Shown in pieces: positions 57,538-64,000 of a stretch of DNA of 64,000 nt. The DNA comes from Pseudorhodoferax sp. Leaf267 (GTDB lineage Bacteria > Pseudomonadota > Gammaproteobacteria > Burkholderiales > Burkholderiaceae_C). The stretch lies in assembly GCF_001422405.1 (NCBI RefSeq), contig NZ_LMMV01000024.1:157047-221046 (forward strand), read 5' to 3'. Each line of letters begins with the position of its first letter. The first letter of the stretch is position 1. The notes beneath the pieces are model-generated. The model saw only the letters and a list, made by a program, of their open reading frames with translations. It did not search any database and was not told the origin of the DNA. Made by a program: the position numbers and the translations under genes.

Positions 57538-58221
57538 TCAGCCTCCTCGCGCGCGGTCCGCGCCAGCCAGTGCCTGTGCGAGCAGGGCGGGCAAATCCGC
57601 TGCCAGCCGGGGCTTGTGCACCACCGGCACGCCCACGAGGGCGTGCGCGTACGGCAGCCGCTCATCCTGATCGAGCGACGTCACGACGATGATCCGCGTG
57701 TGTGCGAATTGCGGTTGCGACCGCAGGGTGGAGATGAGGGTCGGACCGTCGATGCCGGGCAGCAGGATGTCGACGATCAGCACATCGGGTTGCAGCTGGC
57801 CATACATGGTGAGGCCCGTGATGCCATCGCTCGCCACATGCAGTTCGACGTCCGCGAACGCGTCCTGTAGCAGCAGGGACATGAGTCGCTGGTAGTGCAC
57901 CGAGTCTTCGATGAGGAGCACCCGCTGCGGCGCCGGGCCGGGCCGGGCCGCCGAAGCCTTCGCTGAGAGCCCGTCGGGCCCGGCATCACCAGGACTGGCT
58001 GCACTGGCCGGCGCCTCCTCCAGGCCGCTGTCGCGCTTGAACTCCCATGCCTTCACGGACGCGTGCGAGATGCGGCGATGCCCGCCAGGCGTCTTCCACG
58101 CCAGCAGTTCTCCGCGGTCCACCATCAGCTGGACCGACCGCACGGCCAGCCCCAGCCTTCTTGCGACCTCCATCGTGCTGAGTGCCGCAGCCTCGCCCAT
58201 TTCACTCTGCATCTTCATCAT
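57538..58221 (-). CDS. Excisionase/MerR-type HTH fused to a receiver domain
   Basis: 227 residues from ATG 58221 (first of ATG-ATG-AAG-ATG); a TTG at 58248 could add nine. Residues 14-60 form a helix-turn-helix of the excisionase type: LSTMEVARRLGLAVRSVQLM and TPGGHRRISHASVKAWE. After an Ala/Pro/Gly linker comes a receiver (about 98-220) with IEDSVHYQRL, D151 (IVDILLPGIDG) and K203 (VVHKPRL). The order HTH-then-REC is the reverse of normal response regulators. It presumably controls the divergent genes around 58.3 kb. Confidence 0.88.
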   Translation of the reverse strand: MMKMQSEMGEAAALSTMEVARRLGLAVRSVQLMVDRGELLAWKTPGGHRRISHASVKAWEFKRDSGLEEAPASAASPGDAGPDGLSAKASAARPGPAPQRVLLIEDSVHYQRLMSLLLQDAFADVELHVASDGITGLTMYGQLQPDVLIVDILLPGIDGPTLISTLRSQPQFAHTRIIVVTSLDQDERLPYAHALVGVPVVHKPRLAADLPALLAQALAGADRARGG

Positions 58222-58333
58222 GCGTGCATTTTTATCGAATTTGCACAATCCCGCTTTCTATCATTTAACAATATTTTATTTGATAGATATGATATCGGCC
58301 AGTTGAATTTCCTTTAGCCTCACTGGAGCACCG
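58222..58333. promoter_or_regulatory. AT-rich divergent control region
   Basis: This 112-bp space separates the leftward HTH-REC gene from the rightward REC gene and is far more AT-rich than the rest of the window. TATCA at 58259-58263 and TGATA at 58281-58285 mark a 27-bp imperfect palindrome, and TGATA/GATAT repeats follow to about 58295. It most likely contains both promoters and an operator, plausibly for the HTH-REC protein. Confidence 0.6.
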
Positions 58334-58705
58334 ATGCGCAAGATCCTGATCGTTGAAGACCATGCAGACATCCGCAAGCTGCTGCGCTTGACGCTGGAAT
58401 TCGAAGACTACGACATTCGAGAAGCGGGCGACGGTGACTCCGGCTTCGCATTGGCGCTCGCCTTTTGCCCTGACGTCGTCCTCCTGGATGTGATGATGCC
58501 GGGCACCCTCAGCGGGCTCGATGTCTGTCGCGGCATCAAGAGCACGGCCAGTCTCGGCCGCACCAAGGTGGTCATGCTGACCGCGCGTGGCCAGAGCGGG
58601 GACCGGGAAGCCGGGATCCAGGCGGGCGCCGACGAGTACCTGGTCAAGCCGTTTTCGACGCTCCAGGTGCTGGAAACCCTGCGCCGCTCCGAGGTGGCAG
58701 CATGA
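58334..58705 (+). CDS. Single-domain response regulator (REC) before the HD-GYP gene
   Basis: 123 residues, one CheY-like domain: VEDHADIRKLLRL, D52 (VVLLDVMMPG), T in MLTARG and K105 (DEYLVKPF). It overlaps the HD-GYP gene by four bases (ATGA), resembling an RpfG-type REC-HD-GYP protein split into two chains. It may control the phosphodiesterase by association rather than fusion. Start ATG 58334 follows CTGGAGCACCG. Confidence 0.92.
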   Translation: MRKILIVEDHADIRKLLRLTLEFEDYDIREAGDGDSGFALALAFCPDVVLLDVMMPGTLSGLDVCRGIKSTASLGRTKVVMLTARGQSGDREAGIQAGADEYLVKPFSTLQVLETLRRSEVAA

Positions 58706-59526
58706 GCTTGGCCTTGCCTTCAGCCCAAGAGCTGCCCGATGGCGCGCTGCAAGATGCGAGCCTCGCGACAGTGGCCGGCCCGCGCAACACCGAACCTGCC
58801 AACAGTTTCGACGAGGCCGCATCGGCGCAGATGGAACGGTTCGTTGCCGACTTCGGGCGCATGTACCGCGAGCGCAACGAAGCCTTGGAGCAGATCACAC
58901 GCGCCCACCACGAATCCTTGCTGCGCCTTGCACTGGCGGCGGACTTCAAGGACGACGACACCGGCCTGCACATCGTGCGGATCGGCTTCCTGGTGGAGGC
59001 GCTGGCCCTGGTCCTGGGCGAGACCAAGGAGAAAGCCCGCATGTTGCGCAAGGCAGCGCCCATGCACGACATCGGCAAGATTGGCACGCCTGACGCCGTG
59101 CTGAAGAAGCCCGGCCCGCTGACGCCGGAAGAGCGCGAGATCATGAACTGCCATCCGGAGATCGGCGCCAGCATCCTGGGCCGCTCACGCATCCCGCTGT
59201 TCCAGCTGGCAGCCGAGGTGGCGCTGAACCACCATGAGCGGTATGACGGAAAGGGCTATCCGAACGGTCTGCTGGCCGAGCAGATTCCACTGTCCGCACG
59301 CATCACTTCGGTGGTCGACTTCTACGACGCACTCACGATGGACCGGGTCTACCGCAAGGCCTACCCACCGGAGCAGGCGCTGTTGATGCTGTTGGCAGAA
59401 CGCAGCCTGGCGTTCGACCCTGCCGTGGTGGATGCATTCGTCCACGCATTCGACCGCCTGGAAACGCTGCGCTTGTTCGTCAATGCGCAGCAGCTCGATT
59501 TCCATGCCTTGCTGGACCAGTCTTGA
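58702..59526 (+). CDS. HD-GYP phosphodiesterase, receiver-less
   Basis: 274 residues. Residues 1-60 are a polar N-terminal extension with a coiled-coil-prone helix (MERFVADFGRMYRERNEALE) like the linker after a receiver. The HD-GYP domain holds H122-D123 (MHDIGKIGTPDAVLKKPGPL), HHERYDGKGYP (GYP at 185-187), both complete. It should hydrolyse c-di-GMP. Translational coupling to the REC gene suggests a complex of the two. It ends 19 bp before the solute-binding protein gene. Confidence 0.92.
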   Translation: MSLALPSAQELPDGALQDASLATVAGPRNTEPANSFDEAASAQMERFVADFGRMYRERNEALEQITRAHHESLLRLALAADFKDDDTGLHIVRIGFLVEALALVLGETKEKARMLRKAAPMHDIGKIGTPDAVLKKPGPLTPEEREIMNCHPEIGASILGRSRIPLFQLAAEVALNHHERYDGKGYPNGLLAEQIPLSARITSVVDFYDALTMDRVYRKAYPPEQALLMLLAERSLAFDPAVVDAFVHAFDRLETLRLFVNAQQLDFHALLDQS

Positions 59527-59545
59527 ACAACCACCGGGACGTGCC

Positions 59546-60333
59546 ATGCTTCGACGCCTTTTCCCCCTCCTGTCTGCGCTGATAGCTTTCGCTGCGGCGC
59601 CACCGGTTGCCGCCCAGAGCACCTTCGACCGCGTGAAGTCTTCCGGGGTGGTGCGGGTTTGCATCTGGCCGGACTACTACGGCATCACCTTCCGCAGCCC
59701 GCGGACCGAACAGCTGAGCGGCCTGGACATCGACCTGTCGGCCCTGCTCGGGCGGCAACTCGGCCTGAAGGTCACGTATGTGGATTCGTCCTTCGCATCG
59801 CTGGTGGGCGATCTGACCGGCGACCGTTGCGACGTCGCCATGTTTGCCATTGCCATGCTGCCGCAGCGCATGGAGCGCTTGCGGTTCACGCGCCCCTACC
59901 TGAGCAGCGGCATCTACGCCGTGACGACCAAGAGCAATCCGGTCGTCAAGGCGTGGGCCGATATCGACCGGCCAGGCGTGCTGGTGGCCGTCCAGGCCGG
60001 GACGTTCATGGAGCCGGTGATGGCCTCGGAGCTCAAAAAGGCGCAACTGGTCAAGGTCGCAGCGCCCGCCACGCGCGAACTGGAGCTCGAAGCAGGCCGC
60101 GTCGACGTGTTCATGACCGACTACCCCTACAGCCGCCGGCTGCTGGACAACGCGGACTGGGCGCGGCTGATTGCACCGCCGAAGCCGTTCCATGTGCTGC
60201 CCTATGCCTATGCCGTCAAGCCCGGCGACGAAGCCTGGTTCACGCTCATGGATGGCTTTGTGGGCCGCATCCAGCGCGACGGCTCCTTGGCCGAGGCCGC
60301 GCGCAAGCACGGCCTGGCCGACATCGTCGCGCC

Positions 60334-60337
<4 letters not shown>
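59546..60337 (+). CDS. Family 3 extracellular solute-binding protein
   Basis: 263 residues with a signal peptide (about 1-23). The mature part is a SBP_bac_3 fold: SGVVRVCIWPDYYGITFRSP, LSGLDIDLSALLGRQLGLKV, GDRCDVAMFAIAMLPQRMER and a hinge later on. Such proteins bind amino acids or similar small ligands in the periplasm. Its stop overlaps the start of a membrane histidine kinase by four bases. No ABC transporter genes are near, so the protein may feed a signal to that kinase instead of transport. Odd for this fold outside transport operons. Confidence 0.88.
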
Positions 60338-62868
<2,531 letters not shown>

Positions 62869-62926
62869 CGAGGCGCCTGGCCCACATCCCGCGCTCTGCC
62901 ATCCACCCATCACCCCCGGAGAAGAC

Positions 62927-63478
62927 ATGACCTACAGCGTCAATGCCGGCACTGCCGTCGACACCCGTCCACCAGCCGCCAGCCAAAAGGTTCTCGGGCC
63001 CGGGCCGCGCGAGTTCCTGGCCTTCCGGCTGGGGCAAGAGGAGTACGGGCTGGACATCCTGCGGGTGCAGGAGATCCGTTCTTACACGGCACCGACACAG
63101 CTGCCGACTGCGCCCAGCTTCATCCTCGGTGTCATCAACCTGCGCGGCGTCATCGTGCCGATCGTGGACATGCGGCGAAAGGTCGGCATCGAACAGCCGC
63201 TCTTCAACGCCTCGACCGTGGTCATCGTCCTCACGTTCGGCGCCCGGATCGCGGGCATCGTCGTGGACAGCGTGAGCGACGTGCTGACGCTGGAGCCCGA
63301 GCACCTGCATCCGGTGCCTGAACTGGACGCGTCGGTGCTCACCGACCACCTGCTGGCCATCGGCTCACTCGACAACCGCACTTTGCTGCTGCTCGACATC
63401 GAAGCGCTGATGCGCAGTCCGGAGATGGGGTTGGCCAGGGCGGCGTCGGCCCCGGCGTTGCCAAGCCACGCTCACTGA
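62927..63478 (+). CDS. cheW: Chemotaxis coupling protein CheW
   Basis: 183 residues, about 20 longer than typical because of a Pro/Ser-rich N-terminus. The CheW core starts at FLAFRLGQEEYGLDILRVQE and contains TAPSFILGVINLRGVIVPIV and AGIVVDSVSDVLTLEPEHLH. It bridges receptors to the CheA kinase. Start ATG 62927 follows GGAGAAGAC. It lies 58 bp after the PAS kinase and 37 bp before a chemoreceptor gene, both on the same strand. Confidence 0.93.
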   Translation: MTYSVNAGTAVDTRPPAASQKVLGPGPREFLAFRLGQEEYGLDILRVQEIRSYTAPTQLPTAPSFILGVINLRGVIVPIVDMRRKVGIEQPLFNASTVVIVLTFGARIAGIVVDSVSDVLTLEPEHLHPVPELDASVLTDHLLAIGSLDNRTLLLLDIEALMRSPEMGLARAASAPALPSHAH

Positions 63479-63515
63479 CTCCAACGGCACAACCTCCAGA
63501 CAGGAAACAGCTTCC

Positions 63516-64000
63516 ATGGCTCCACATTCCAATCTCAAGATTTCCACGCGCCTTGCGCTCGGCTTCGGCCTCTCGATCCTCTTCGGTGTGGCGATCGCGG
63601 TCTACTCGACGGTCCTGGTGCGCCAGCTGGCATCGCACCTGGACGAGTTGGCCAACAGCCGCATGCTGAAGGTCAGACAGTTCAACGCCGTGATGAACAA
63701 CCTGAACGACATGGCCGTGTTCGCGCGCAACGTGGTGATCGTTGCGGACCCGGGGTTCCGCGACGGCGAGAGCAGCAAGATTCAGGGTCTGCGTGCCCGC
63801 AACATCCAGCTGGTGGACGAACTCGACAAACTGGTCGTTCTGCCCAAGGGCCGCGCCTTGTTGGCCACGATCAAGCAATCGACCCCGCTCTACGACCGGG
63901 GCGTGGACGAGGCCCTCGCGATGGCCCGCCAAGGGCGGACCGAAGAAGCGGGACGGTATTTGTCGAGCAATGTCAGGCAGAACAAGGAGGTCCTGTTCAA
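63516..64000 (+). CDS. Methyl-accepting chemotaxis protein, N-terminal part
   Basis: The first 161 codons are visible before the right edge. A short cytoplasmic start (MAPHSNLKISTRLALGF) leads into membrane helix 1 (about 13-35) and a four-helix-bundle-type periplasmic domain with MNNLNDMAVFARNVVIVADP and many Gln/Asp/Arg repeats. The LAL-GF-LGF start and this domain are typical of Tar/Tsr-like or MCP-signal receptors in Comamonadaceae. The HAMP and signalling domains are outside the window. Confidence 0.88.
   Translation, partial: MAPHSNLKISTRLALGFGLSILFGVAIAVYSTVLVRQLASHLDELANSRMLKVRQFNAVMNNLNDMAVFARNVVIVADPGFRDGESSKIQGLRARNIQLVDELDKLVVLPKGRALLATIKQSTPLYDRGVDEALAMARQGRTEEAGRYLSSNVRQNKEVLF

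Overview
The window is about 64 kb of GC-rich DNA (near 68-70% by eye) with dense, short-spaced operons. The gene families point to a betaproteobacterium of the order Burkholderiales, most likely Comamonadaceae: Bug-type and Liv-type binding proteins, CaiB/BaiF CoA-transferases, DUF4148 proteins, a PEP-CTERM protein, Cupriavidus-like czc genes and a comamonad-style intergenic repeat. This is inferred from gene content, because no rRNA or marker gene is present. I saw no tRNA, rRNA, CRISPR array, insertion sequence or phage gene, and no gap without a gene exceeds 300 bp.

Layout. 0-1.3 kb: end of a DsbA-like isomerase gene and two hsp20 genes behind a sigma-32-type promoter. 1.4-8.1 kb: a catabolic operon of CoA-transferase, thiolase, livGFHM transporter (no binding protein) and enoyl-CoA hydratase. 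8.2-14.1 kb: housekeeping and accessory genes (DUF2127, HD-GYP, a double-hotdog thioesterase, DOPA-dioxygenase-like, the overlapping mpg/DUF72/DUF3253 set, a PEP-CTERM protein). 14.1-14.8 kb: an MntA/HepT toxin-antitoxin pair whose hepT is frameshifted. 14.8-25.8 kb: a GntR regulator and dctA with paired palindromic operators, two acyl-CoA ligases, an aspartate-racemase-like enzyme, a Bug-protein remnant, a nitroreductase, a second CoA-transferase and two tandem Liv-type binding proteins. 25.9-32.4 kb: an RlpA-like protein, a Tat-exported amidohydrolase and a 1581-residue repeat-rich surface protein. 32.6-38.9 kb: an iron/phosphonate-type ABC transporter with two ATPases and a LysR regulator.

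39.2-50.8 kb is a heavy-metal resistance island, czcI-czcC-czcB-czcA, a small His-rich secreted protein, czcD, two DUF4148 proteins, a lipoprotein and czcRS. CzcCBA should export Co/Zn/Cd across the envelope, CzcD should move the ions out of the cytoplasm, and CzcRS should sense them. A similar dyad motif lies in front of czcI and of the DUF4148 pair.

50.9-64.0 kb is a signalling hub of two divergent gene sets around an AT-rich 58.3-kb control region. Leftward run HTH-REC, REC-Hpt, PAS histidine kinase, REC and a large REC-GAF-PAS-GGDEF*-EAL protein. Rightward run REC, HD-GYP, a family-3 solute-binding protein, a membrane PAS kinase, CheW and a chemoreceptor cut by the window end. The parts look like a multistep phosphorelay ending in c-di-GMP breakdown and chemotaxis. 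This hub is the best candidate here for an undescribed system.
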